Assembly: GCA_014871385.1 (NCBI GenBank) | Contig: CM026426.1 | Location: 16,988,183-17,052,182 of the forward strand | From: Ceratodon purpureus | Lineage: Eukaryota > Streptophyta > Bryopsida > Pseudoditrichales > Ditrichaceae | DNA: 64,000 nucleotides | Direction of reading: 5' to 3' | Part shown: positions 10,751-21,659 of the stretch, piece by piece | Layout of the letters: each line of letters starts with the position of its first letter | Numbering within the stretch: position 1 is the first letter of the stretch | Notes under the pieces: model-generated | What the model saw: the letters and a program-made list of their open reading frames with translations, nothing else | Databases searched by the model: none | What the model was told of the DNA's origin: nothing | Made by a program: the position numbers and the translations under genes

Positions 10751-12180
10751 TGGAACAGTTTACGGGCTTATTAGAATGGAGCGGGTATTTGCGCAATGGA
10801 AGGAGTGGTTCTGCATTCGAACGAACAATTTTGTTGAAGTATGAATCCGCCAGCGATGCAATACAACTTCCTTTGAACCCGCCTCTTTTGAGGGTCTGCT
10901 GGAGCTGCGGTGCATAATGAGCTTTGCAGTTTTTAAGCTCCATTTTGAGAACTTTTCTTCACTGTAACTTACGTCTCACAGATCCCATTTTTGCAGTTCC
11001 TATTTTTGATTTACGGAAAGTGATCCTGGGTTGGATTACTCGGCTTTTCTAATCCTGCACGAACCTTTGCTAGACATGTTGTTACTATCAGTTTATGTGC
11101 CTTTTTACTATGTATAGAACAGTGCTCTGGCAACGTCCAATAAAGTCCCAATTTCGTAAGATTCTCGTCCAATGGAGTTGGCGGCGTGCATTAAATCTCG
11201 GATCATTCATTGTCGTGATATGCAGTCCGCGTTGCGTTATGGAAATCTGGCTCTGACGGCTGTCATGTGTCTGCCTTACCCCTAATTAGTTTTTGCGTAT
11301 GTTGTGTATCCTCTTCATGTACGATACTGGTGTTCTAGCCAGGGCAATGCGTGATAGACTCTTGCATGCGGGCTTGTAATCTATCTTTTGCAATGGAATT
11401 CCTTTGCGTCAAAAATAAAATAAAATCTTGCATGCAACCTCCACCTGTATGGTTCCTTCCTTTTTTTCTCGAACACGATTCTGAATGTGCAACTGTTCAG
11501 TAAGAACTCACTGTAGAGCCGATCATCACAGAGAACTTGTTAAACGATTAATCCAACATCCGGTCGGACACGTCCTTGCAATTCAAACTCATCCTCATCG
11601 TGATCCGTAACTATAAACTTCAGGAATACCTCCGAACTAGTGATAGTTTTGTACATGTACAATGCTGCAGTATCCTATCTTTTATGTGAAAAGTCGTCCG
11701 ACGAGGACCTCAACCCCCTCTTTGAGATGAAGTTTGCTCTTTGGCACAAAAAACATCCGAGAAAGATAATGAAAAAATAATAAGGAAAACTTTAATCGAT
11801 AAAAAACCAAGCCGGATGGACGCAGCGGAACCCTGTCCCGGATGGCGTGATAATTGGGGAGCACCAAAGCTTGGAAGAGCGATACGACGGACGAGGTCGG
11901 ATGAGGTCACTCTGGAACGTTCGCGCGTGTCCGCGATGCAGCGGACTACAATCCGGATTGTAGCGCGGACTGCGGACTGCAAGCCGGACTGACAATTACG
12001 AATCGGAATGCGGATCAGTAGTCGGACTGGACGTTGGATTCCTCGTCCGAACCGCCCTCGACCTGAAAGGGAACGTTGTGCACTTGACAGGGAGCGGGGG
12101 ATGTGGAAGGGAGCGAGGAATGCGAAGGGGCAAGAGGAGGATGGGCAGTGGGTCGGGCGGGTGCGGAACGGAGAGGCGGA
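10751..12180. other. Long intergenic stretch of the hAT, no gene seen
   Basis: The first half is of mixed composition without a usable frame. From about 11,550 to 12,070 TCGGAC/GTCCGA words become frequent again, in the promoter-distal part of the gene at 12,488. Overlapping frames on both strands (11,710-12,222 and 11,996-12,358) are low-complexity and rejected. Confidence 0.5.
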
Positions 12181-12184
12181 CTCG

Positions 12185-12191
12185 TATAAAT
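12185..12191 (+). promoter_or_regulatory. Putative TATA box for the coiled-coil/RING-like gene
   Basis: TATAAAT in a GC-rich setting. A perfect donor consensus GTAAGT follows at 12,321, and an acceptor-like gttcgcag ends at 12,480, eight bases before the ATG at 12,488. This suggests a 5'-UTR intron. Confidence 0.5.
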
Positions 12192-12487
12192 GCAAGTTCG
12201 GACGCACATTCGTTCTCCACACTTCTCAACTTTTGCGCCCAGACCGCTTGCCTCTCTCTGAGTGTGCGGGCGCGCGGGGTGCGGGGTGAGCGTGGGGTCC
12301 TTGTACGACCTGAATATTCTGTAAGTACTAAATTGACCCTATTCGTGTGCTCTGTCACATTATATACTTAATGTTAATTTTTTCCCCTGAACCCAGCATA
12401 TGCGAAGTGTCCGTTTAGGGTTTAAGAGTAATCGTATCAGGATCTAACCAAGATACTGTGAGCAGGTCCGAAGTTCGCAGCACGAGG

Positions 12488-15400
12488 ATGTCCACCGGAT
12501 CGGGCACTCCCTCTAGGAGGAGGCCGAGCAGACCGGGCGGAGATGAGTCCGCCGGCGGATCGCAGTCCGCCAGTGGTTCCGGGAAGAGAGCCCGCAAAGA
12601 ACTGGATTTGCAGCTGGACGTTTTCCACAATAGAGCAATACTGGTTGCTAATGGCTAGGAGGAAGTGCCAGAGCCTTGGGACGCTGCGACGGCTATGCAT
12701 TTTGTCGACTTTCCTCATTTCGATCGGCTTTGGCCAGATAGTTCGCACGCACAACACTGTAAGTCGAAGAACGCGAAATATGCATCCTTGACAGACGTGG
12801 ACGTGAAGTGGAGATTCCTCTGCATTCTTCGGGCAATTTCCAATGAATCGAAGTGGCCCAAGAACGAGATCCCGAAGGCTATTCTTTCCCTGATGTATGC
12901 CGAGCATGTGTTGAAGAAGAAGGTCGACTGGTCTACCTTAAAGACTCCAGGCTCCACTTTCGGAGGTCTAGGAGAGAAATTGACAGCGAAGAAGCCGGTG
13001 CACATACCTTATATAGATGTGCCCGAATGGTTCAAGCGTGATCCTTCCCTCGTTGAAGATCCAGGGGGTCCGATACCGACAGACAGGGAACCGTCGAGGG
13101 CCGGGAGACCACGGCAACGCACAATACAGAATGCCACGTACGAGGATCAGATGGCTGGCATGCTCGGATCCGATTGGCAGGGAAGTGGGTCGGACCCCAT
13201 CATTGGCGGGAGTGCGGGAGAAGGGTCGGGCGCGGCGACTGCATCCCATGCGAGGGACGGGGGGAACGATCGGACGGGATCGGCATGGGGACCATCCAAG
13301 GCAGGTGAGGAGAGTTCCGGGCCAGATGTGGCTATGGTCGGATTGGAAGAAGTCGTCAACGCGACAGTAGCCTCCTTTTCTGGAGCTGACATAGACCTTG
13401 ACATGGCGCACGGTGGGATCGAGAACGCGAATCCGGGTTTAGGTAGGTTGGACGAGGGTTTGGGTGCGTCGGACGAGGGTCTGGGTGCGTCGGACGAGGG
13501 TTTAGGTGGGTCGGACCACAGATTCGATGGGAGAATCGCTCCGACGACCTCACGGGATTGGCGGATGCCCGGCTCGGAACACGGGTTATTCGGACGAGGT
13601 GCGACAACTAGCAGTGCCCATCACGATCCTCCTCAGCCGAGAGGTGCAGCAAACGTTGTATTGGGAGCAGACCCGGTAATGCGGCGTCTGCTAGAGGAAG
13701 TTTTTGCCAAACATGACGCGGACGTTCGGGAGTTTAAAAGCAACAATAGGTGGTTTGGAACTGAAGATAGAGGCTCTTCGCGTGTCCGACAGCGGGGACC
13801 AGATGGCAGGAACATCGGACATAGAGTTGATGCGAGAAAGGGACGAGGCGCTGAGATCCGTTGAGAGAGCGGAGGCACGGGCTAATGCATGGGAAAAGAT
13901 ATGAAAGCCTCCGTGTACGCAGCGAAAACGGCCGAGGACCTGACCACGCAGTTAAATGGCCAACTCACGGACGCTGAGGAACGCATAATTGCGTTGGAAA
14001 CGGAAATGAGGGAGATGAGCGTCCGACTCGAAGATGCGGAAAAGCGAGCAATAGCGGCGGAAGCCACATCCACGGAGCGGGCTGTCCGACTAGAGGAATC
14101 CGAGATACGTGCGAAGGCAATGGAAGACGAATGTCGGAGATTGTCTCGCCAACTGGAGGAGGAGAAGAAGAACACATCGAAGCAAGGAGAGATAATCCTG
14201 CGAATGGAGTCCAAAATGGAAGATCATAAGAATAAGGCTTCGGACGCAATAGCTTTGGCAAAGAAAACACAGGAAGAACTAAACGAGCTCCGGAAAGTCG
14301 CTACGACGAGCGACAACTTGATACGTGCGGAGGGGCAGAGGCGGAGAAAGAAGCAAACAATGCCAAGGTGGTGGAATTGGAGACAGAGAACCTGCGACTA
14401 CTAGAGGAGGTAACACGGCTTGGGAAGGCCACTGGCGCTGTGAATGAAGGTAATGCCAACGATGATCCAATCCAAGGCTGGTCCGAGTCATTAACTCAGG
14501 AGCAGAAGGCATTACTCGTGGGTGCGCTCCAAAAAACGGAGGATATGTACATGATCGCTATACTTGCATTAGCGGGGCGACTCAGTACGAGAAGGAATTC
14601 GAGGCAATTCAGAAAGAGGTGGACGGAGAATGGACGATTGCGACACTTGCTCCTCACCTCCTGGCCGCCTTTACAGACGATGTACCCTCCGGAATGGGAG
14701 GACAGTCGGGGATGCGGTCCGGCACGGGCAGCATTCAGTGGGAGAATGTTGCTGAGATTGATCATCACTAGAAGCGGGATCAGTAATGGGGGATGGGCAA
14801 GACCAAAGAGCTGCGGGAGGCGCTGACTTGGCCCGTCCCGCACGAAATGACAAGTGACGGAACCAATTGCATCGTGTGCTTTAATCCTTTTGGCCCGGAG
14901 GGGTGCTACCAACTGGGGACGTGCAAACATGGATTTCACCCATATTGTTTAATATCCCGATGATGATAAGAAGACGTGCGAGTCCAATCTGCTCAGCCCC
15001 TCTCCATCCTCGCCTGTATTTGATATTCGGATTGAGGGATTTCATGCCCAGGGGCTGGGCGTACGATCCAAGAGAGTTCCCAGAGAACTTTCCGCTCGGG
15101 AATTTCGAGGATAAACCAATGGAGTGGGTCTGGCAACTACACACGTCGCAGCTCGAGATGTGGTACCAATTTCAGCCTACGGACTTGCTAAAGAGACCGA
15201 AGACCATTATGCAAGCGGCCGATTTGTTGTACCCAGGGAAGCCTGTCGATGATGGAATCAGCAATACTTTTACCAGATGTGCAAACACTACTGGGACAGT
15301 AGAAAGGGCCAGCTGGTTCCAGGGGAGAATCCAATCCAGTGAATTCACAAGGATTGCCTGCGACACCTTCCGACGTATTGGCAGGATTTCCGAACTGGAA

Positions 15401-15808
15401 TAGGGATGCTAACAGTAGGGACGAGATGGTTTACGAACAGGGTTACCACACGATGCAGCTAGAGATTCTCACTTTAGAAGAATTGTTATGCAAATTCTCC
15501 CCGCTACCAAGAAGTGGCTGGATAAGAAAGGACCGAGGCCCAAGCCGAAGGAGCCATCATGTCGTCAACGCTTGCTATCGAGTGGTGCTTCGACTTCAGG
15601 AACTTCAGGGGCCACACCAAGGAGCGCGACACCGCCGGGGAATTCCACGAGGAACGCGTCACGAACCCGTTTGAACCCAAGCCAGTCGGCACCTCCCTCC
15701 AGAGTCCCGACACCGCCGATTCCGCCGTCTGAGGGCCCAACGCAACCTGGCCACAATAGTGCAGCGTCCGGATCAGGTGATACATTGCAATTAGACGATT
15801 CGGAGTGA
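12488..15808 (+). pseudogene. Coiled-coil and RING-like zinc-finger gene, broken
   Basis: Coding-like sequence continues across 3.3 kb but changes frame several times. In order: a Ser/Gly-rich start; a mixed domain around 12,660-13,050; a disordered tract with a triple DEGLGAS repeat (13,451-13,513); a long heptad-rich coiled coil from about 13,750 to 14,400 (for example IALETEMREMSVRLEDAEKR); and a cysteine/histidine finger at 14,865-14,990 (CIVC ... TCKHGFHPYC ... C), which is RING-like with an incomplete last pair. Then come EWVWQLHTSQLEMWYQF and a Pro/Ser-rich tail ending DDSE. In-frame TAG at 12,656 and 14,769 and TAA at 14,784 fit Gln codons. Frame changes lie near 13,745, 13,905, 14,330, 14,575 and 14,955 and again near the 3' end; some could be introns. 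RING fingers usually bind E2 enzymes in ubiquitin ligases, but here that is inference only. Confidence 0.6.
13451..13513 (+). repeat. 21-bp in-frame tandem repeat, 3 copies
   Basis: Unit GACGAGGGTTTGGGTGCGTCG encodes DEGLGAS three times. Each junction makes GTCGGAC, the word that is enriched in the spacers of this element. Confidence 0.85.
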
Positions 15809-15979
15809 GATGAACTCCTAGAACTCTATAGAGTGATAACCATTAACAATGTTTTATTTTCTTTCATAACTATATAACCATTGCATAAACATAACTTCAT
15901 TTGGCTTTTTCCTTTCCCGAAGACTCACCTAGAGTCACCAACGCTAAGTCTGGATATATGCCATATAAAGAGTATCATC

Positions 15980-16220
15980 CCTTCAGTCCGCGCATGCGAC
16001 CGAGTCCGAGTCCGCCCATGCGTCTGAGTCCGAATCCGCCGTGCGTCCGGGTCCGAGTCCGCCCATGCGTCCGAGTACGCGTGGTGCAATCACCGATCGA
16101 CCCACCGTTCGCATCATAAGATTGCGAGCCCATGCGGACATAGCAACCCCCGTCCGACGACCCGCCTCGTCCGCATCACAGTCCGCCAAGTCCGACTGTG
16201 CGATCCGACCAACCCGCTAA
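15980..16220. repeat. GTCCGA word cluster upstream of the kinase gene
   Basis: Tandem-like series of CCGAGTCCGAGTCCGCCCATG-type units (about 30-40 bp spacing near 15,995-16,080) and further GTCCGA words to 16,215. It ends about 115 bp before a TATA box. Confidence 0.65.
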
Positions 16221-16332
16221 CCCTAATTCGCTCACAGGCCTAGATCCTACGTCTGCCACCCGACCGATCCCTTCCAAGGGTGATCGCCAAGCAATCAGTT
16301 ATTGTCCCAGATCAATGATCTTCCTCGTCTCC

Positions 16333-16340
16333 TATATAAA
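16333..16340 (+). promoter_or_regulatory. TATA box of the kinase gene
   Basis: TATATAAA in a tcctaTATAAAggtg setting, about 240 bp upstream of the kinase ATG. An acceptor (ttttcttcttttccag) ends at about 16,565, so a 5'-UTR intron between them is likely. Confidence 0.6.
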
Positions 16341-16571
16341 GGTGTCCCTTTATTTTCCGCTCACTTTCCCATCCTCTCTAGGCCTCTCGTTGGGATCTGA
16401 GACTCTGTTGCGTCCGTCGGGACAGCGGCAGTGCGCGGGTCCGGAGGGTCAGTAGAGCACGGGACCGATTTCAGAGACAAACCCTTGCTAATTTATATCA
16501 GGGTTCTGAACTGACTCGCCTACCGAAAAACCAATTGCTGATTGTTCTGTTTTCTTCTTTTCCAGGGTACC

Positions 16572-18506
16572 ATGGCAAACGAGAGTGGACGAATACATCA
16601 GGAATGGCGATCCGACGGGAGCCCCATCGGAGCACTCGGGGTGGGCGGGGGGCGTGGCGGAGAGAGAACCAGGTTTAATCAGGAATTCACCCCGATGGAA
16701 AACCTCGGAGGAGGCCACTTGCAGCGAGCGCGGGGAACGCGGGGTGGCCATGGTTCCCGGAGTCACGGCTCTCGTGCAACCCATGGATCTGGGGGGCGAC
16801 ACGGTGCGATAGGGAGCCACGCCGCGGAAAACATCGGCAGCCAAGGCACTAGGTCTGGTCCAGCGAGCTCGGGAAGTTCTAGCGGAGTACAAGCACCCGC
16901 CATGGAAATCGTCCCGCCACCTAAACCACTACCTAGGGTATTGTGGACATCGGCACCGTCCGACCAGTGTCCGCCGTCTACTGAAGAGCGTAGGGGAAGT
17001 AAGCGGGCAGGGGGGTCGCAAGGAACGGAGTCTGGGTCGACCGCGTCCGGTTCTGAGGTTAGGAAGCACAAGCATCGGAAGAAGGTAGCCGCGTGTGACC
17101 AGCATTCCACGGAGGCTAGGCTTTGCTGTAGAAAGATAATCCTGGACTGGTTTGCAAGCCACGACATGCCATACTTGGAGAGTACATTCTTGAATGATGG
17201 TCCGGCGGGACTCGAGAAAGCTTCGAATGCTCTGAGGTTACTACTGCAGGAAGGCATGGCGGGGGATGAGTTCCAGGAGGATAGAGGGAAGAGCAATTGG
17301 GGACAGTGGATCGAGGAACAGGTGCAGGAGCCATTGTTCAATTCGACAGTGCCATTTAACATGTTGTGTGGACCTGGTTCGGGATGTAGTGGGGGAAACT
17401 CCGAGCTCCTACAGAAGCTGGAGAATTGGAAAAGAGGTGCTATCCTCGCGAAGGGGAAGGGAAGGACTACACTGCCGAAGTTTGTCGGGAGAGCTCTGGC
17501 CGACGACATCGCTTCTCGGGACAGAAACGGTCTTAAGTGGCTACCGAAGGGTTCTTACGCCATCCCCGTAGACGAAAATAGTTTTCAGGGTTCGTTTGGA
17601 ATCGTGCGAAGGGTGCGAGTTGCAGAGGCATGTTTCATCCCGGGGTGGCTTCATTTTGCAGGGAAGACCATGAAGGTGACTGACTTCAAGACAAGTCGCG
17701 ATCAACGCTCTATCGAGGCAATGTCATGTCGAGTTGATGACCCTGGTGTGATTAAGCTGCAATACCTAAACCGGAAGACGCTAGAGTCGTACTCGCTATG
17801 GTGGAACGGAGGCTCGTTGAAGAACATGCGTGCGTTCGATTTGAAATTTGGGGAAACCCATGAAATGGAACTCCTCAAAGACGCAGGTCTGGACTTCGAG
17901 GCCCGGAAGAAGCTGGTCGTTTACCGAAAAAATCGAGCTCACTTGGCCTGGGCTCTCATGTGCATTGTGGATGTGGTACACGGCGAGGAAGTGCTACACT
18001 GCGACCTGCACCCTAACAATGTCATGCTCCACTTTCCAACAGACCGTGACGGAGCTATTTTCATAGGTATATGTGACTGGGGAATGGCTTCTTTCATGCC
18101 CGAATCGGCCCCTTCGTACTACGGAGTACAGAGCAAAGACGCGATAAAGAAGCACATGGAAATGTACAGTTGTGCCGCTCCGGAGTTGTTCCATGTGCAT
18201 GGCTCTAGAGGCTCATCCCAATCCCCACGTCGCATGGCAAAGCAGCACCCTCACACGTACAAATCAGAGTCCTATAGCGTTGGAGTACTCGCAAGGCAGA
18301 TTTACAACTCCGACTCGACATCGGTTCTATTTCAGCAGAACCGCGATCCTAACGGGGTTAAGATGCGCTTTGAGCAGGGTTTAGACGAAATGACCCAGAT
18401 CAACCCGGCTGCTAGACAAACCGTCACACACGTCGTGAGGACGTTGAAGTTACCACCTTACAATCTGCAAACACCGAATATGTGTTTCCGGGACACCCAT
18501 TCATAA
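16572..18506 (+). CDS. Intact protein kinase carried by the hAT
   Basis: An uninterrupted 644-residue frame from an ATG in strong context (accATGGC) just after a splice acceptor. Residues 1-190 are Gly/Ser/His-rich and disordered; 190-330 form an unrecognised domain. The kinase domain spans about 335-630. It has a glycine loop GSFG (G340-G343), a lysine in AGKTMKV (K368 as the likely ATP-binding Lys), a catalytic loop H476-C-D478-L-H480-P-N482-N483 in place of HRDLKxxN, and a magnesium motif D502-W-G in place of DFG. The later YSVGVLARQIY resembles helix F with the usual Asp-x-Trp replaced. The essential Lys, Asp, Asn and Asp are present, but the variant HCDLHPNN loop and DWG mark a divergent kinase. 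Likely substrates are Ser/Thr or unknown. It is notable that this cargo is open while the transposase is not. Alternative: an atypical kinase captured from the host. Confidence 0.82.
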   Translation: MANESGRIHQEWRSDGSPIGALGVGGGRGGERTRFNQEFTPMENLGGGHLQRARGTRGGHGSRSHGSRATHGSGGRHGAIGSHAAENIGSQGTRSGPASSGSSSGVQAPAMEIVPPPKPLPRVLWTSAPSDQCPPSTEERRGSKRAGGSQGTESGSTASGSEVRKHKHRKKVAACDQHSTEARLCCRKIILDWFASHDMPYLESTFLNDGPAGLEKASNALRLLLQEGMAGDEFQEDRGKSNWGQWIEEQVQEPLFNSTVPFNMLCGPGSGCSGGNSELLQKLENWKRGAILAKGKGRTTLPKFVGRALADDIASRDRNGLKWLPKGSYAIPVDENSFQGSFGIVRRVRVAEACFIPGWLHFAGKTMKVTDFKTSRDQRSIEAMSCRVDDPGVIKLQYLNRKTLESYSLWWNGGSLKNMRAFDLKFGETHEMELLKDAGLDFEARKKLVVYRKNRAHLAWALMCIVDVVHGEEVLHCDLHPNNVMLHFPTDRDGAIFIGICDWGMASFMPESAPSYYGVQSKDAIKKHMEMYSCAAPELFHVHGSRGSSQSPRRMAKQHPHTYKSESYSVGVLARQIYNSDSTSVLFQQNRDPNGVKMRFEQGLDEMTQINPAARQTVTHVVRTLKLPPYNLQTPNMCFRDTHS

Positions 18507-18779
18507 ATCACATGTGAGTATGCAAAACTCCTTAGAAACGTTTTGTCCAACGCGCAAGTACCGCTTCTTAGTGGTCTGACAATTTGAATATAACTATATC
18601 ATTCTGAACACCAGGGTCCGAGTTTGCATTCGCCCAGGTTAGGCGCATAGGAGGTCATGTACCGTCTCTGAACAGATCAATTTGTAAATAGAGTTTGTTT
18701 GTCAAATTCCTGACCCCGAAGCCATGATAGAGTGATTGTAATTCCACAATATTGGGACCAGAGCCCTAAACACCCAACG

Positions 18780-19140
18780 TTTATTCCACGCCGGACCCTC
18801 CGAAAATGGTCCGGCGACGCGGACCACCCCCTTGCCCACTGCCCCCGCGGATGGTGCCCGTTCACCTCGAATCCGTGCGATCCGACACCCTCCTGCAGTG
18901 ACCATTGTCCGACATCTAGTCCGCCCACTCCGCGTACTCGTTGTGCCCGCTCTCCGATCCGTCTTACTGGTGTCCGAATCATGCCCGCTTACCAGTCCGC
19001 CCCAGCCGCGTCCGCATATCATTGCCTTCCGACTCTAAACCCCAATCCGCATCCGCCTGTCCGGCCTCAATCGTCCGCTACATTAAACCACTTCGGTCTT
19101 CAAACCTGGCGACGAGGAATGTCGGAAAGACCGGACGACT
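18780..19140. repeat. GTCCGA word cluster upstream of the second RING-like gene
   Basis: Repeated GTCCGCC, GTCCGAC, ATCCG and complements between the kinase and the last cargo gene; frames here (for example 18,732-19,235) are low-complexity and rejected. The rest of 18,507-19,700 shows no supportable gene apart from a possible leader of the downstream gene after about 19,420. Confidence 0.55.
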
Positions 19141-19735
19141 GGCCGAGAAATACGGCTCGTGTCCCGTGCTTAGGCAGAGACAATGTCACAAATCCTCTTC
19201 AACAACGTGAAATTCAAACTGTGACCAACTCATGAACGAAAATTCCCAATAGAGCTTACGAACACGAGAGTTGATCGGTGTGACACTTCAGTAGAATTAC
19301 AAGGTGCATAGATTTTTTTGAATGCAATGAATTTTGTGTTGATCCATCTATTAAACCGTCTATTACCCACAGCCTACAGGACATTTGAAACACCATATTC
19401 ATGTTGCAATGATGGAGCCTAGTTGGATACACTGAGTGTTGAAGGAGGAGTACGAAGACAGGAAGTCCTGAAAGGTATGTTGTCAAGTCACAGTCGCCAA
19501 TCCGAACTCAACCTCTCAAATCACCATAATGAGATGACCACCTTGGCGTTAAATATGGCGGCTGCCTGTAGGGGTAGCCATGGCCAGGGCAGTTCCATTC
19601 AATCCACGCCATCGCTGAGAGTTTTGGTTGGAGTCGCCATTGCATTCTGGTTCCAACTTGTAGTTCGCTGGTCTGAGGTTGCAAGGGTCCGATCGAAGAG
19701 GAGGGATATACCTGTTGCGAGTGAGAGGGGTCAGA

Positions 19736-20917
19736 ATGGGAGAAGTTGGGAAGGAGAATTACTTTCACGTGAAGGTTGGGTTGCCAAATGCAGGTTTGGA
19801 CCCCGCCTTCGACTGCAACCATGTCAGCAATGAGGAGCTAAGGTCCATATTCGGAGAGAGGGTTCCTGGGAAGGGATATCTCGTCGACGGAGCGAATTCA
19901 GGAGAGGTCAAGGCGAGAGTGTTGGAGCTGTACCCAGCAATCTCTCAAATTCCCGAGCTTCCTGCTGGTTTGTTCCTCTCGGAGAGCTTCGCGAGAGCGG
20001 TCGTTTCGGAGGTTTTCCATCGCTACCCAATGAACTGGGCAAAGTATGCGGAGGATCGCTGGAGGGGTAAGAAAATCGAGAGCGGAGACAAACTCACAGT
20101 CCTGTATCGCACCCCTGACCGGAATGCCACCTACGTCGAAATCCTCTACAAGGGCCTGGAAGCCGAGATTGCGGACGCTGAGAAGGACTTCGAGACGGCC
20201 GTGGCAGCCCATAGTGTTGGACACGAACGGGCTGCGCTTCTGAGGCAGACGGCCAAGCCACCGCTCACGGATATGGACAGGTACAAGCTTCAGATCAAGC
20301 TGAGGTGCATTGAGGAGACTATGGACTCCTCCGAGGCGAAACTGCAGAAGTGGGGGGCGATGAAGTCCGTCGTCGAAGGCTTTGCTGATGAAACATTCCT
20401 GAGGTTCTTCGAGGACGAAATCCACGGCGAAGAACAGAGAATCTTGGAGGCTGGGGAGGAAGTGCAATGTATGAAGGAGGATTTAACTGAAACGTCGGCG
20501 AGGGATCTCGCGGTGGCCATCGAGGTTGAGAAACGCCTGTCTTCTGCAAAGCAGGATGCAAGGGACAAGGTGAGGGGCTTGAAAGAAAATCTCCGCCAGC
20601 TTCAGATATGGTCGTCTACATCAATGTTCCGTGCCCCCAGTCCTCGAATCGCAGCGCCCACTCAGAACATCGACTCAATTACCCTTACAGTGCAAGGCTG
20701 CTCCCTTTGTAACCAAGGGTTTCCGGCGATGGACCTCGTGACTGCGTCGTGCGCTTGCCCATACCACCCGTGGTGCGCTGCAGTGCGGACTTCGCTTAGT
20801 CAGAACTGCGCAAGATGCGGGGAGCATTTCGCAGAGAACTGGTTGAACAGCTTCGGCTTTTTCAAGTGCGAAGGTACGTCAATGTCGCGCATGTGCATTG
20901 ATTTCCAGTATTGCTGA
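19736..20917 (+). CDS. Coiled-coil protein with C-terminal RING-like finger
   Basis: The ATG at 19,736 follows ggggtcag. The product is about 393 residues in this frame, but a donor (GAAG|GTACGT) at about 20,873 suggests coding exits into an intron there. An acceptor (tttgctacaacag) at about 21,076 opens a plausible next exon to the TGA near 21,281. Residues 1-140 are a mixed domain (for example SIFGERVPGKGYLVDGANSG). A coiled-coil-like Glu/Lys/Ala-rich region occupies about 140-305. The finger is at about 325-375: CSLC, then SCACPYHPWC, then CARC (C-x2-C ... C-x-C-x3-H-x2-C ... C-x2-C), a RING-like spacing. Architecture parallels the broken gene at 12,488-15,808. An E3 ubiquitin-ligase role is inferred only from the finger. 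Confidence 0.65.
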   Translation: MGEVGKENYFHVKVGLPNAGLDPAFDCNHVSNEELRSIFGERVPGKGYLVDGANSGEVKARVLELYPAISQIPELPAGLFLSESFARAVVSEVFHRYPMNWAKYAEDRWRGKKIESGDKLTVLYRTPDRNATYVEILYKGLEAEIADAEKDFETAVAAHSVGHERAALLRQTAKPPLTDMDRYKLQIKLRCIEETMDSSEAKLQKWGAMKSVVEGFADETFLRFFEDEIHGEEQRILEAGEEVQCMKEDLTETSARDLAVAIEVEKRLSSAKQDARDKVRGLKENLRQLQIWSSTSMFRAPSPRIAAPTQNIDSITLTVQGCSLCNQGFPAMDLVTASCACPYHPWCAAVRTSLSQNCARCGEHFAENWLNSFGFFKCEGTSMSRMCIDFQYC

Positions 20918-21282
20918 ATCCGTTGCGGAACCGAATATGAAAAACTTCCAACTTATGAGTCTGTATCTTGCATCTGATAAGCAATTTTTTTTTGAAATTC
21001 GTTTTTGACATGATACTGTGCATTAGAGTGTCCATTGCGCTGGTCCGGAACTGATATCTGAGTTTTGCTACAACAGCGCGAGTGGGGATTGGCAGTGCGC
21101 CGGATACCGGAGAGGGAGAAAAGAGGCGCAAGCATTTGAACTCGGACATTGGAGGGTGGAATTATGCGCGCAAGGACAAGTCGACCTCTACATGCCGCCG
21201 GAAATCAAAATAGTGTTTTCCACCTCCGATTTCATGGAAGACTGCGACTGTATCTCAGCGACGGAATGGATTGCATTGTGAC

Positions 21283-21659
21283 TACGCAGTGAATTTTCTT
21301 ACAGTAGCTTAGACACTTTACCTTTTTTAAACTCCCAACTGTGCATCCGAACCAGGAAAACTTTGATCAAAGACTGTTTGTAAGGAATTTTCGGACGTGA
21401 ACTCGTTTGATAACTAAGCTACTATCATGGAAGTCTTGTTTTTTATAAGGAACTTTCAGAGCTATACTCTTTCACTGACTAAACTTCTACCAAGACAGCC
21501 ATGTTTTAATGGATACATCTCGATTACAATATATAATCTGATGGAATTCAATATCGGTTTGAGAAGTAGTTGGTCAGTGTGTCACTTCAGTAGTGTCGGA
21601 TGGTTCGAATTTCATATTTGCTCGTGAAGCAGTTGAGCTGTGTGAAAATTGAAGACAAT
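21283..21659. other. 3' spacer, no gene
   Basis: AT-rich spacer after the last cargo gene; no supportable frame. Confidence 0.4.

Noticed and set aside
11682-12371. Frames on both strands in the spacer before 12,488
   Set aside because: Low-complexity, overlapping in opposite directions, and interrupted by a TATA box and donor that better explain the region as promoter and leader.
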